64,000 nt of DNA from Zygnema cylindricum (GCA_037447655.1 JBBHKE010001950.1:51518-115517), one strand, 5' to 3'. Numbered from the stretch's first letter, positions 33,401-46,109 are shown. Notes: a model not told the origin generated them from the letters alone. A program made the numbers and translations.

Positions 33401-34856
33401 CCTGAACCCTACCCCTGACTTCATACCACTGGAGAGGTCCCTCTTCAGAAAGGTATAGTGCACTGCACACACACCGAGTGTGTGGGTTTTGGTGCACACC
33501 TTTGCTGGTAAAAATAGATAGTACAAAAGAAATCCATGAAATATCGTGTTTGGTTGTCAGTAGGCTATGGCAAACAGATGGCAAGGTTAATGCGTACTTG
33601 GGCTGTATGTGTGTCCGTATGACTTCATATTGTTAAGGTTTTTTAGGCACGCCATGGTACATGTGGAGACAGGTTTTGTTACCTCAACCCTTTAGTTTTT
33701 TGAAGAATTGACACTCTTTAACTGTTTTATAGTGGGAGTATGTTTATTGTTCGAAAATAACTTTGTCAAGACTAAGTATTGTTTTTTTTGTTGCTGATTG
33801 CCACCTATCTGAAAGATGAGAGAGTTTAGGTCCTCTTCCAGATGACTGATTTCTAGTGCACCAGTTTTTGCAATATAATGGAAAAATTTTGATTGACCTT
33901 CTAAACAAGAAACTATTCAGCCTTTATGAAGTTTGGTTAAACCATGGTTTTTTCAAAACTTTTTTCCAAAATCTTTCTCTTAAACCTTTTTCAATGTCTG
34001 GCTCGGTGAGAGCACTACATTCACATATCAATACAGCAGTTTGGAGAAGATCATGTTTCTATTATGCTAACAAGAGACGATCATCTTTATATTACGCTAA
34101 CAAACCAAAAGAAAAAAGTGGGAATAAGAAGACTATGACTCTTTGTCGATGACCTGTTTTGTTGTTCGCTCATATTGCGGTTTTTTCTTTTTGTTGTTTT
34201 CCTTTTTGTTTTCCTTTTCCATTTTTTTTTCGGTTTTTACTTCGTTTCTTTTTGCTTTTACTGAGACGCTGTGTCCATGGTAATGTTGAGTTTTGCAGAC
34301 AGACTACACTATTTGCCATCTCAGGAATTTGAAGAATAAAAGTGACCGGGACCATATGCGGTGGGTAAAAATGGGACAACGCTCTTCAACAACAGTAAAA
34401 ACAAGGTCTCAAAATTCTCAAAATTCTCTCGTCTGTATAGATATTCTTGAAACGACTTCGAGCGACTCTATGGCCTCCTCTTGTGTGACAGGTGTAACAC
34501 CCAGTCTTTCGGACACTAGTGGCCACAATGGTAGTCACCATTGTGGTTATAATGGTCGAAATAACCACGGGAATCACAAAAGAGGCCATGGGAATGCTAA
34601 AAGTCATTTGGGAGAACATCGTGAAAGGCATCATGTAAAGGAGGGAAGTGGAGATACCTCGATTATGGAGGAGGTAAAGCATGGAAAGGAAGGGAAGGAA
34701 TGGAAGAGTGGGAAAGAAGGGAAAAATGGAAAGAGAGGACATCGAGGGTTGTCGAAGCATTTTGAGAAGGAAGGGAGTCCAGGGAAGAGAACAAGGAATG
34801 AGGTATCGAATAAAGGCCATTCACCGTCGCCGGCTTCACTACCGAGTAGATTGTGA
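30413..34856 (+). CDS. NAC-domain transcription factor, three exons
   Basis: Exons are 30413-30590, 31392-31642 and 34299-34856. Splice sites are G|GTAAGA, TTGCAG|AG, CCG|GTGAGT and TTTTGCAG|AC, and phases (1 then 0) fit, giving 328 codons and TGA. The NAC subdomains appear in order: LPPGFRFRPSEEELVGYFL (residues 13-31), PELDLYKNEPSELA, HYFFVHQ, GYWKCQKIDR, APKGKATSWVMDEFRYM and, at the start of exon 3, DYTICHLRNLKNK. NAC proteins are plant-specific nuclear DNA-binding regulators. The conserved WKATG core reads WKCQK here, and the loop before it is short, so DNA contacts may differ. The C-terminal 140 residues are low-complexity: a His/Gly/Asn-rich part, then a Lys/Glu/Gly-rich part with KEGKEWKSGKEGKNGK. 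Exon 2 and exon 3 are separated by a 2.66-kb intron with a repeat array. Which NAC subfamily it belongs to cannot be told. Confidence 0.88.
32045..32740 (+). repeat. Degenerate tandem array in NAC intron 2
   Basis: About a dozen units recur with the pattern TTTCTTACTGTACAACTGCAATTTAGGTCGCTTTC followed by ATTGTGTCTTT (shown in two parts). Unit length varies from about 40 to 75 bases. Every unit is pyrimidine-rich and most place TTTAG directly before GT. Confidence 0.85.
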
Positions 34857-34948
34857 AGAGAGGGAGGGAGGGAGTTAGAGAGCCTTTATATGATGATGAC
34901 GAAAAAGTGTCGTAGGCAGCCATATTGTTCGTCACTCCATAGATTTCC

Positions 34949-34954
34949 AATAAA
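34949..34954 (+). terminator. Poly(A) signal of the NAC gene
   Basis: AATAAA lies 93 bases after the stop codon, followed by T-rich sequence with TTGT and TGTTTTTGT words. Confidence 0.55.
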
Positions 34955-34989
34955 GCATTATTGTTTCCTATTGTTTTTGCTTGTAAAGG

Positions 34990-35706
34990 GACTTTTTGGT
35001 GTTCTGTTTTTGTCCTGTTTTTGTCCTGTTTGGTGTCCTGTTTTTGTCCCGTTTGATGTCCTGTTTTTGTCCTGTTTGTCCTGGTTGCAATAGTGTTGTG
35101 GTACTTGAATTATTCTCTTTTGTATTGTTTCTTTTGGGTGGCCATTCTAGTATTTGGAGCAAATAACATGAAATTTATTTCAATCTTTTTGACTAAATAT
35201 GGTTTTGTGTGGCTCAATGTATAGACAACATATGGCCAAGATCTGCAGAGTCCAATGTTTATTGCATAGTTCATATCTGCTAAAATATTTGAGGACGCTA
35301 TGCATGGTCTCCTATTATACTGTATAGTACGCAAATAGTATGAGATAACACATGTACTATGGAATAACAACGAAGTGTTTACAATTCGTATCGTTTCCAA
35401 TGTGTTTCGCACATTTAAACTGTGGTCTGTTGTCATCAAGAGCGATAAACTGTACACAACTGTACTTCTGTTAGTATGACAATTAACTATCTCGTATGCA
35501 TCATAGACTTGGCACAACTGCACATATTTCTTTGTTACTGACAGACTTTCAATTTAAGTCCGTTAGACCTTTAGATTCCCTGACACAGTTAAACCCAAAA
35601 CAAAGTGTCTCCAATGTTCTCATTGGGTTGGCATGCGGTTTCATCAAGTTATTAAAAACAGACCGTTTCTATATCCCTTGGGCTTTCAGAAGGACTAGGA
35701 CTAGAG
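34990..35706. other. No gene; short TTTTTGTCCTGTT array then AT-rich DNA
   Basis: From 35003 to 35085 a TTTGTCCTGTTT unit recurs about six times. The remainder to 35706 shows no motif; minus-strand open frames there have no domain. Confidence 0.55.
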
Positions 35707-35714
35707 CTTAGGAC

Positions 35715-36509
35715 CATGGTTCAAAAGTAGGTGCTTTTACGGTAGGCCTTCGGTAGGCGCACAAAACTTGGCACAAAACTCGCGTAGAGTAGGCATACTG
35801 CATGTGTGTGCGTTGTGCACACTCTTGTACGAACGTACGAATCTGACGTATGATCAAAGTACAGCTCACGCCGCCGGACCAAATTTTATAGCAAACTGAC
35901 ACGGCGTAGGATGACATTCCGCTGGAAAGAAAACCCGGAAAAAAAAAAAAACACGGTGGAGAGCGGTGAGAGTGCGATGAGAGTGCGATGAGAGAGAGTT
36001 CGGAGAGTTCATAGCTTTTTCGGAAAGGGCGAAACCGCCAGAGTGTTTTTGCAGCCACCAACGGTTAGGTTTTGGTAATATTTTTGGCAGTGTGGAATAT
36101 ATTTTTTTTATCGTCCCATATTGCCAGGTTGGTCAATTTGAGGCTTTATTTAGTGTGGCCTTCAAAATTGCAGACGCTAATATGACAGATAGTCCTATCG
36201 TAAGTTGTGTTATGGGTTTTTCATGTGATCTTCTTAGATCGCTACTTTGATCAACGACCGTCCGATCGTCCAAAATCTGACGGTTTAAATAAAAAATACC
36301 TCAAAACTCACAGAAAAAATAAATTGTCCGAATGTTTTTCAAAATTTTGACATGACGTTTAATTCTCTATCGATCGATGTGCAACTCAACCCTGTTACTA
36401 TTTTTTTTCATTGTGCAGCCAATACAATATGGGTCTTAAGGTCATATTGTATGTTTTACATACAATAGGCATATTGTATGGGCATGCTTTCACCTACTTT
36501 TGACCTATG
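35715..36509. mobile_element. hAT-like element (CATAGTTCAAAAGTAGG family), TSD CTTAGGAC
   Basis: Left end CATGGTTCAAAAGTAGGTG, right end complement of CACCTACTTTTGACCTATG. The eight bases CTTAGGAC flank it exactly (35707-35714 and 36510-36517). Its right half matches, inverted, the interior of the 306-bp member at 27077 (blocks around CATATTGTATG and GATCTTCTTAGATC). 795 bp, no transposase. Confidence 0.9.
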
Positions 36510-36517
36510 CTTAGGAC

Positions 36518-37486
36518 TTTGACCTTTCAAGCAAATACTCAAAGGAGGTGCACACTATTTAATGTGCAATATTAAAAAGCGCAATGGTAAACCATTTGAG
36601 TCCATGGGGCATCTGACTATTTAAAGGGAAATGGTTGACGGCCAACCACTTGGAACCAAAGGCCTACAAATACGTCCAAGTTAAGAGGTGGCGTTTGAGC
36701 GCTTAAGGGTGAACTTCCATTAGAGGAAAAGTGGGGTTGTTTACTGGACGTTGTACGATTTCGTACAGATTCGTACCATTTTTTTTTTTGTCAGACGAAA
36801 CATGAAGAAACATGTCTACTGGATGGCTCCAATATTATAGGCGTAAGTATCGACTGTTTTGATTTTTCGCTTTTTTAGATTCGCGAGGCAATCACGCACA
36901 TCGTCCAGTTTGAAGAGACTCTCCTCGGCGAGGAGAGTTTTTTCACACTGGTCGCGTACCATTGGTACACGTGAAAAGTAAAAAAAAAATCCACCACCAA
37001 CAGGCAATGAGAATCGAGCACGTCGTACACGCCATGTGCCTTCCCCCACGGTGTATGAAGGTCGACCGAAATATCTTTGCACGCTCCTTTTGACATCTGC
37101 TGACCTTAAAAGTTTGCGGCGCCTTTTTGACATTCCGTTTCGAAATTTGATTTTCAATTTCAAAATTAAAATCCGGTCGCAAAATTTTCGTACGAATCAT
37201 TAACTTCCTCCGCCCGTACAAATATTATGTATAGATTTTCAGCTTGAAGAATATTTATAGAAATCTGAAAATTAACCTACGTGGCGCCAATTATAATTGA
37301 GAAACGATGTCTTGACCGCCTAATGGAGAACATGCCTAAGTGAGTAAAACGTTTAAACGTTTGTCTGATTGTACACATTGGCTTGGCTTGGCAGAAGTCG
37401 TGACAGATGCAAATGTTTTCTAACATGTGCCCGTTTAAGTTTTTGAACATCCTTAGATTAACGTACGGATAAGTTTTTGAACATAC
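36518..37486. other. No gene; fragment of an unnamed TIR family (CTTCCATTA ends)
   Basis: The words ACTTCCATTA and AAAGTGGGGTTGTTTACTGG at 36715-36745 recur at 47170-47230, 47390-47425 and, inverted, at 56236-56270, next to GTACGG-rich sequence. They look like termini of another small element family whose limits I could not fix. An open frame on the minus strand (37163-36816) is arginine-rich but lacks a known domain. Confidence 0.45.
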
Positions 37487-37489
37487 TTA

Positions 37490-38443
37490 GGGCGTGTTCC
37501 CATGTAACCGAAACTTTGAAACGTTACTTTGGATTTTAGCGCAGATTTTACGGTGTACTTTTCAAAGTGTTCCAATGTCAATCATTACTTGCACCTTCAT
37601 TACTTCAAATATGTGACAGGTGTAGACGTCTACAAAATATGCGACAGCCTACTATAGTACGAAACGAAATGTAGACGACTACGAAACTTCCTAAAATTAG
37701 TGACGTCTACAAAAACGGCGACGGTTGTAGACGTCGAGTTTTTGTGACATTGTAGATGTTTAGGGTTTTGTGACATCGCGAAGTCATGCTACCTTGTGAC
37801 GTCATCAACACGTAAACTTTCCGCCATGGCTTCCCGATTTCTTTTTCTTACCATTTATCATTCGATACGCCATCAAAATGAGACCAAAAATATTAAAAAA
37901 AAAGAAAAAAATATATCTTTCATTTAATACTATTATTGATGCATTCCATTTAGAGATGAGAGAAAGAGAAGCGGTCGAATGAAAAAGATGGGGAGAGACG
38001 AGGACGTTGTAAATTTTTGCAAAGGACCCATGAATGAAAGTGGAGGTCCGAGACCCCAACGAATTTTTTTCCGTACATGCTTGTCATTTTTGTACGTACA
38101 CGCGCGTGACGAGCATGTAAAAAAATAGCGTGTACTCTCCCTCGTTCAAAAAATTTCGAAGACGTTTCACGCGTGCAATAACTGCTTTCTATTCGTCTAT
38201 GGGGTGTTATTTTGGTTAAAATCAGATCGCGATTTGATTCCAGTGCAAGTGTGAAGATGAGCTGGAAGTGGGCCGCGATGATAATAACGCCAAATTGCCG
38301 TACCTTCCAAGTTCCAAGAGGACGCAAAATGTACTTGTGTTTTTGCCCATTTTTCGTACGGCACAATATTTTCTCGTTGAAAGTCCCATTTTCTGTGAAA
38401 ACGACGGAAAAAAACCCTTACTTGAACACATGGGGACACGCCC
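37490..38443. mobile_element. Harbinger-like element (family E/D), TSD TTA
   Basis: Left end GGGCGTGTTCCCATGTAACC, right end complement of ACATGGGGACACGCCC, flanked by TTA at 37487-37489 and 38444-38446. 954 bp. The interior holds several GTAGACGTC words and no transposase. It is the least interrupted member of the family in this window. Confidence 0.85.
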
Positions 38444-38446
38444 TTA

Positions 38447-39243
38447 AGGTACTTTCGCATGTAATCGAAACTTAGTCTTGTTACTTTGTTTTTTAGCGAA
38501 GATTCTCCATACAGCTTTCAGAGCATTCGGATGTAGACGCAAATAACTTGTTACTTCAAAAAAGTGACTTACGACGTGTACGAAACATTGTGACACATGG
38601 TGGTACACAAAATGAAGCGAAACTTCCACTGGCTTCAATTTGAGGCGTGTCTTCGCACGCTGTACAATTTTTGTGACTTCGTAATGTCCGTACGCCACAT
38701 TGTCGACGTGTCGAAACCCTAAATTACCTTTCGCTGTCGCATAGAAATGCGCTTTCGTTTTTCGTTTTCCCAACTTGCCCAAGGTTTTTACTACGCCGTA
38801 TGTGTGAAGACACATGTATTTGAGAGAGACGGCCCTTGTACGGAAATCAGCGCACGGAAAACAGTACGCACAGGCTGGAAACGTGCAGTGTGAATTTTTT
38901 TTTGGTACTCCGCGCACAAAAATTGTAAAAAAAATCCAACACGTGCGACAGAGTTTGCCTATTCGCTCACCTTATTGGACTTTATTTAAAATCACCTCGC
39001 AAGGTGATTTGATGTAAAGTTTGAACATGTGGTGAAAGACGCGAAAGTGGGTCGATATGCGGTAGACGACAAATTGCATCGAGCTAGACGACAAACTACT
39101 GTAGGTATAAAGCTTAAAGGTAACGCAACTTGTACGTGGTAATTTCTATTTTTTGGTACGGCTGTGGATTTTCTCGTTTTTTTCTAAGTTATGGAAGAAA
39201 ACGACTGGAAATAACTGTAACTTTAGCACATGCGAAAGTACCC
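38447..39243. mobile_element. Harbinger-like MITE (family A), adjacent copy
   Basis: Left end AGGTACTTTCGCATGTAA, right end complement of ACATGCGAAAGTACCC. It begins one base-triplet after the preceding element, so the TTA at 38444-38446 flanks both. Interior closely matches 3650-4455, including AAATCACCTCGC.AGGTGATTT and the ACGACAAACTACTGTA block. Confidence 0.8.
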
Positions 39244-39600
39244 GTAGATAAACGTACGGGCAAGTTTTCGAACATACTTAGATATTCGTACGGATAAAGT
39301 ACGGAAAAGACGTCTGACGTATGTTTTGGAGATGGCAACATACCTTAATTTTCCGTTTCGCAGGGTGTAACTCTATCAATGGGAAGCAGGTAGAGATGAA
39401 AAGGGTAAAGATATTTTAGGTTACCAAAAAATTAGTGCCAAGCTTAAGATTTTTTTGAAGTTATCCAGCGCAGGGGAGGAGTCTTCATGGAAAGTTTTCG
39501 TTTTTTCTTTGTGCCTAGTTCAATAACTTGCTCCTGTGACCCTTTTGCACCGGAAATTCAGTAATAACAATTCTCGGAAACAGTATACAGGATCTAACTC
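39244..39600. other. No gene seen
   Basis: Unique sequence between a small element and the satellite; no open frame or repeat end. Confidence 0.5.
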
Positions 39601-42200
39601 AATCTGACTTTGAGACACCAACTTTGACATTGACTTTGACTTTGACTTTGACTTTGACTCTTACAGTAGCTCTTACTTTAAATTTCACTTTGACTCGAAT
39701 CTGAGTCAAAACTTAGGATCTGTTTGAGCCTTTGACTCTCACTATGACTATAACTCTAAGACCAACTCCAACTCTTAACTATAACTCTAATATTAAATTT
39801 GACTTTGAGACTGAGTCTCAGATTCTTAATGTAAACAGTGAGAAAACCTTAATACTAGTCTCTCACTCTCACTATGAATCTGACTTTGACTCTGATTCTA
39901 ATTATGACTTTGAATTTGACTCTGACTTTGACTTTGACACTGACACTGACTCTGATTCTAACTCTTAACTCTGACTAAGACTCTGATTCTTACTAAATCA
40001 TACTCTTAACTTCACCTCAGACTTTAAGACTTTGACTTTAACTTTAACACTAACTCTGATTCTTTCTCTGCCTCTGACTGTGACTCTGACATTCATTGTA
40101 ACTCTGTGACTCAGATTAAGACTTTGACTCAAGACTTTGACTCTGACTCTACTATGATTTAACTCTAACTTGAACTATGACTCTGACTTTGACAGTAATT
40201 ATAAGTCTTACTCCAACCCTAACTTTGACTTTGTCTTTGACTCTAACTCTGAGTGTAAACCTCACTCTAACTCTGAACTTGAATCTCAGTGTGACTCAGA
40301 CTCTGACTAGAACTTTGAATCTCTCTCTCACTCTCCCTCTCACTCAGATTCCCACCCTACTTTGACTCTCTCACTGACTCCTAACTTTAGCATGATTTTG
40401 ACTTTCTTTGACTTTGACTTTGACTTTGACTTTTACACCGATATTTACTCTTTACTCTGACTCTGAATTTGACTCTGACTCTGACTCAGACTGTAACTCT
40501 AACTCTACAACTTTGATTTTAACTTTGACTCTTACTTTGACCCTGACTCTGAATCTCAGACTCTAACTCTTACTCTTGACTTTGAATCTGGCTCTGACTC
40601 AAAATTGTGAGTCTGACTCTTTATTTGACTCTGACTCTGACTTTACCTTTGACGCAGACTATGAATGTGACTCTGACTCTAATGTTAACCCTAACTCAAA
40701 CTTTAAATCTGACTCTAACTTTGACCCTACTTTGACTCCAATTCTGTCTCTAAAGGCACTTTCCCATGTAACCAAACTTTAGTTTTGTAACTTTGTTTTT
40801 AGCGAAGATTCTTCGTACTACTTTCAGAGCATTCGTATGTAAAAAAATCAAATCGTTACTTTAGATCGTGACGGATGTAGACGTGGGTGTAATTTGTGTC
40901 TGTTTGTAGACGACTACAAAACTCGCCACAATTGATGACGTTTACAAAATAGCGACGTTTGTAGACGTCTAGCTACTTGTGACATTGTAGATGTTTAGGG
41001 TTTGTGACATTTTGACGTCATGCTCACTTATGATAGCGTCGACGTCACTGAATCTAAAACATTTTGCCATGGTTTCCCTATTTTGTTTTTTCGTCCGTCC
41101 TCGCTCAACTTGCCATCAAAATAAGCTAAAAGATAGCCAAAAGAAATATTTTTTAGAGATCTTTCATTTTATACCTTTCTTGCTTTTTTTCATTGCAAGA
41201 ATTGTGAGATAAACGCGTTAGTGGGAGAGGGAAAGAGAGAGAGGCGCTTTCACGCACTTCGCTTTTGCGAAATGGCGTCCGTTGGTCGAGACCCCCTCCA
41301 CGGTTACTGTACGGAAAAAAAGCGCACGGAAAAAATTCTCGCACAGGTTGGAAACAGAAACGTGCAGTAGGTTTTTTTTTTGTACACTGGGCACAAAAAT
41401 TTTCAAAAACCTCTGTCGCGTTCGAAATCAAAAACATATTCACCCAGGTCGTGGAACTTTGTTTAAAATCACCTCGCGAGGTGATTTTATATAAAGTTTG
41501 AAGATGAGCCGAAAGGACGCGAAAGTGGGTCGAAACGCGCTAAACGACAAACTGCATCGCGCTCGACGAAAAAATAATGTACAGTTAAGTTTCAAGGTAA
41601 CGCAACTTATACGGTGGTAATTTCAATTTTTTGGTATGGCTCCGTATTTTCTTGTTTTTTTCCAATTTATAGAGGAAAGGACAAAAAATAACTGTAACTT
41701 TAGCACATGGGAAAGTGCCCGAACTCCGACTCTAACACTAACTCTAACTCAAACTTTGACTCCGATTTTGACTTTGACGTCACTCTCGCTCTAACCACTC
41801 TCACTCTCACTTAGCCTCTGCTTTTGAATTTGACCGTTTTTTTTTACTCTTACTGACTTTGACTTTGAGCACGACGCTGACTTTGACACTAACTTTTAAC
41901 CTTGACTCTTACTATGATTTTGACTGCGACTCTGACTTTTACTTTCACTCTGATTTACGCTTTGAGTTCAATTGTGTTTGTGACACTGACTCTGAGAATC
42001 TGACTTTGACTTCGACCCTAACTTCGTCTCTAACTCTTACTATAACTCTAAACTATGACTTTGACTGCGACTCTGACTTAGACTTTGACTCGGAGACTAA
42101 CTTTCATTTTGACTCAGAAAGTTCCTCTAATCTGACTCTAACTCTCACTAACTGTGACTTTCACTTTCAAAGAATTTATTCCTTTACCAATTCGGATTCC
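39600..42200. repeat. Degenerate hexanucleotide satellite (GACTYT)n
   Basis: GACTCT, GACTTT, AACTCT and AACTTT repeat over about 1.15 kb on the left (39600-40750) and 0.48 kb on the right (41721-42200) of an inserted MITE. Long open frames coding Ser-Asp-Phe-Asp or Thr-Leu-Thr repeats are by-products of the period-six array. Confidence 0.92.
40754..41720. mobile_element. Harbinger-like MITE (family A) inside the satellite
   Basis: Left end AGGCACTTTCCCATGTAACC, right end complement of ACATGGGAAAGTGCCC. It shares the interior landmarks of 3650-4455, including AAATCACCTCGCGAGGTGATTT-like palindrome halves. Flanks are TAA and GAA, so the target duplication is imperfect. 967 bp. Confidence 0.8.
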
Positions 42201-44905
42201 ATAATTGAAAATATTTCTAACACTCATTCTAATTTTTACATGTTTTGATTTTGTTTCTTAGTGTTGATTTCTTTTTGTGTTTCCTTAAAATGTCAACAAA
42301 TCTTTGTGTATGTTAAACCCTATATACACATTGCACATTTTATGTCATTCTGTATTCACTCGCATTCCACATCCACTCAGACTCAACCCAATGTATCTCA
42401 TGTAACATTGAATACCCACACTTGACACCATATATTCACATGGTTAATACACAATGCACACTCATGTTGAACACTACCCACTTCAAACTACTCAATACGT
42501 ACTGCCCACCATAAAGTCACCTCAACGGACACGTCACATCCCATGAAACACATTCATACACTCACCCACAGTTCATGCGCCAAATACAACTTGAACAATT
42601 CACTACAAACTACAATACACATTCTACACATTGTGCACAAGCGCGCAAATTGACATAGCAAAAAAAAACACATTAAAACACAGTTGCACATACTTAACAA
42701 TGCACACCCTATACAATGTACGAACATGTACATTGGACATACTAAACTCTGGAAAGGAAACTCAGTGTTTTGCATACCGTCGCTCATGTTACGCAATGCA
42801 CTGTACGCTATACACTCTCCAATATGCACATAACACACCGAATCGGACGACAGTCGCGGTTTTTTGCAACTTGTACTCAGATCAGGCATTACAACCAAAA
42901 TCGTGATACACATTGCATAGTCACACTTAACGCTACAAAGTTAGTCTTGAACAACGCACTTAACACGAGCCAACCAAAACTTTCAAAAACGAGAAAAAAT
43001 GTGAAAATGTTACGTGGAGTTTTTGAACCGCGAGAGGAAGGGGTTGGGTGGGCATGTAAAACAAGGGACTAACAAATAAGGTAAAAAATTATCGAAAAAA
43101 ATAATTACGAAGGGTAAGAAAATGTGAACCGACTGAATTTTTATCGTTGTAAACCCAAAAAAAATTTAAGAAGTGTATGATAGCCTAGACGTTTACAAAT
43201 ATTAATCATTACAATGTAGGGAAAAAACAAGCAAACACATCAAAGTAAAAGCAATAATAATAATAAATTTGGGATGATTCGGTGAAAGTGATTTGAGTGC
43301 GTTTGCAACCTAATAGCCCGAGTTTCCCTACTGAAATGGGAAATACGTACAAGCAAGTCGCGTATTTTTGGTGTCATTGGATTGAACAACGGAAAGTTCT
43401 AATCACGTTCATATCCCACTCTAACATAAAACATTAAACGGTCACAATGGACACTCTAACTCGCTCTTAACCCCACAGTGACCTTCAACATTCCAAACTC
43501 ACAATAGACCCCAGAACTTACACTCCGATCCTAAAATCACATGGAACACTCACACTCAGAATAGATATTGCACATCAAAGAGCGCACGACACTTCAAACT
43601 GATGTTCTACTCAAAAAACTTGACACTCACACAACATACAATACATCACAAACCTATGTTGTCTCTGTTTTTTTTTCTCTTATCCCTCCCTCTTATTGTT
43701 CGTACATGCAAAATGATTAGAGTCACAATTTACTTATAAAATGCCCATCTTTTTTGCATATGTCAACAACCACCCATCTACCTATGCTTCTAGAAAGGCA
43801 CGCGAGGTGCGTGGCCTTTCCAAATTACTTATGCCTGAGAAATAAATGACTTTTTGTTGATAAGGGTAGGTTTAACTAATGGAAAAGTGCTTTTGGATAA
43901 AGCAAATCTATCTAAGTTATTTTTGGGAAGGGCCCATCGTGATGCTTGTAGTTTTTGAAGCTTCGGTTTATAAATTCGTAATTGAGAGTGTTTTTGTAGG
44001 GGTCGTCAGGTTGTTGTAAAGAGCAACGTTGTTGGCCTTTCGCTGACTCAACGGTTAAGTCTCATGAATGCGTAATAGATTGATGTGGACGACATGTTTT
44101 TATTGGTGCATATGGTGATGAGCGGGTCTTTCATGATGACCATGGCGGCCATGATGAAAATGACGACTGCAAAGGTGATAGTAACAGTGTTTAAAAAAGA
44201 AAAGTTGAAATCAGATTGAAACACAAATAGCATAAATATATTACAAAAAGATAAAACTACAACATCCATTCCCGGTATGGTCGTAATATTGCATATAGCC
44301 GATTACGTTTCAATAAAGTGTATGACCCATCGGTAGAGCAAGAAGGAAAAAAAAAAAGCTATGAACTTTTAAGCATATCATTTTTGAAAAAATCAAAACA
44401 TATTGAAAAAAAGGCACATTGGAAACCTACTTCAGCCTCATTTAGAAAGGGTTGGAGGTAACAAATATAGTGATCGTGCGAATGTTTGCATGTTTTATGG
44501 TTTACAATTTAATGCATTAACATCAAATTTGTACATTTATGTTAATACTTACTCGTGTTTCCCATTGGCTTTTTTGTTATTGCGATACATTGTGAGGCTA
44601 TGAAATAACTGTTATTGTTTTTTGCAATGGTTGCGTACACATGATGACCAATCAAGATAAGTTTAAATGTAGCTGCTCAAGAAGTGTTTTTTTCTAGAGT
44701 GTGATGTATTTAAGTTTTTGCAAAAGTTGAGTGTTTTTAGTTGTGTTGTGTATCAAGAGCCTCTTGCCGATATTCGACGTGTACTTTTGCTTGACTTGCC
44801 AATACTCTCGATATATCGAGAAGGTTGATATCAGGATAATTTATTGGGCGGTATAACTATGATGATACCTCCGTACGCTAGTCTGACGATTTTTTTTTAA
44901 TACAA
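42201..44905. other. No gene; CA-rich degenerate DNA then AT-rich DNA
   Basis: From 42300 to 43640 the plus strand is unusually rich in CACAC, CACTC and ACATTG words without a fixed period, except for an AT-rich interval at 43080-43400. From 43700 onward it is plain AT-rich. No domain is seen in any of the short frames. Confidence 0.55.
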
Positions 44906-44906
44906 C

Positions 44907-44942
44907 CCCCCCCCCCCCCGCCCTTGGTGGGGGGAGGGGGGT
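44907..44942. repeat. C-run/G-run hairpin
   Basis: A run of about 14 C, then GCCCTTGGT, then GGGGGGAGGGGGG. The two runs can pair as a hairpin, and each strand has G runs long enough for a quadruplex. Confidence 0.85.
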
Positions 44943-46109
44943 CGAGAATCCTCCGTACGATTCTTCGTACATTTTTACGTAGTGCAGTCATATGGACCCC
45001 CACCTCCCACCAAATTTATCGCTATAATTTTTTGAGGCCTGTAGCGATTTACAATGACCGTTGCATATTAGTTATATATTGCTATAAGAAATTTGCCAAT
45101 GCACAACACAAGTTTTTCGGACGTGTGGAATTCATTGGCCCATAAATTTGATTAATATTTTAAATTTGTAAATATGTGTGTCAAAGTAGTGAGTCAAACA
45201 TAATTTCCTCATCAACTTTAACGAAAATGTTGAGACGTGAGAAACAAATGTAAAAATGTTACGTGGTGCCTCAAACCAAGGGAGGGAGGGACAGGGTGGC
45301 GTGTAAAACAAAGGTATAACAAAAAATAAAAATAATTACCAAAAGAAAATATTCACGATGGGTAAATAAATGTGAAGCTACTGGACGCTTCTCGTGGTAA
45401 ACCCAAAAAAGTTGAAGTAGGACCTGTATAATGGTCGATGACATTCACAAATATCAATCCTGGCGATGTTGAGAACAACCTAGGAAACAAATAAAGTACA
45501 AGCAAAAAAATATATGAATACGGGGGGCATTATTCGTTGAATGATTTGAGTGATCGTGCAACCTGATTGCCTCGGTTCACATTCTTTATCATTATAAAAA
45601 TTGTAAATAAGTACAAGCAGGTCGCATGTTTTTGGTGTCATTGAATGGATAAATTAAGTTGATTTAATCAAATGTATTGTCGCTGAATTTCAACATGTAT
45701 ATTGATGTGACGATATGCTGTTGAGAACCCTAATATACTTGAATGCTTTTTGAGAAATTTGTGTTGCGGTTCTTAATCTCTATGAATTTTTGTGAAAAAG
45801 TTATAAGGATGCCATCCGTGAGATAGAAAATAGAAAAGGAAAAATCATAGTGGTAGAGAAAGGGAATGGAAGAAAAAGGTTGGAAAATAGGCATTTGTTT
45901 AATTTTCCTGTTGGAAAAAAATATGGGAAGAAAGACAAAAAAATGAAAGATCGAAAGCTAAAAATAAAGAGTAATCCATACTCTCCGAATCGGAAAAAGA
46001 TATCGCAGGATGAAAATTTATAACTTTGATATCCGTATTGTTACGCCGAAGCACGGAGCAATAACGTGTCTCTCAAGATGTTGTCGTATCGAGAAACTAT
46101 TTGCTCCAT
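44943..46109. other. No gene seen; partial repeat of 42980-43350
   Basis: The stretch 45235-45640 resembles 42990-43390 (shared ATGTTACGTGG, AGGGTAA/GGGTAAA, GTAAACCCAAAAAA and TTTTTGGTGTCATTG words), a diverged duplication. No coding region recognised. Confidence 0.55.

Noticed and set aside
36816-37163. Arginine-rich open frame, possible transposase
   Set aside because: No catalytic DDE or DNA-binding motif could be found and the frame is short.
39732-42248. Open frames coding Ser/Asp/Phe or Thr/Leu repeats
   Set aside because: They are automatic products of a six-base satellite and appear in several frames.
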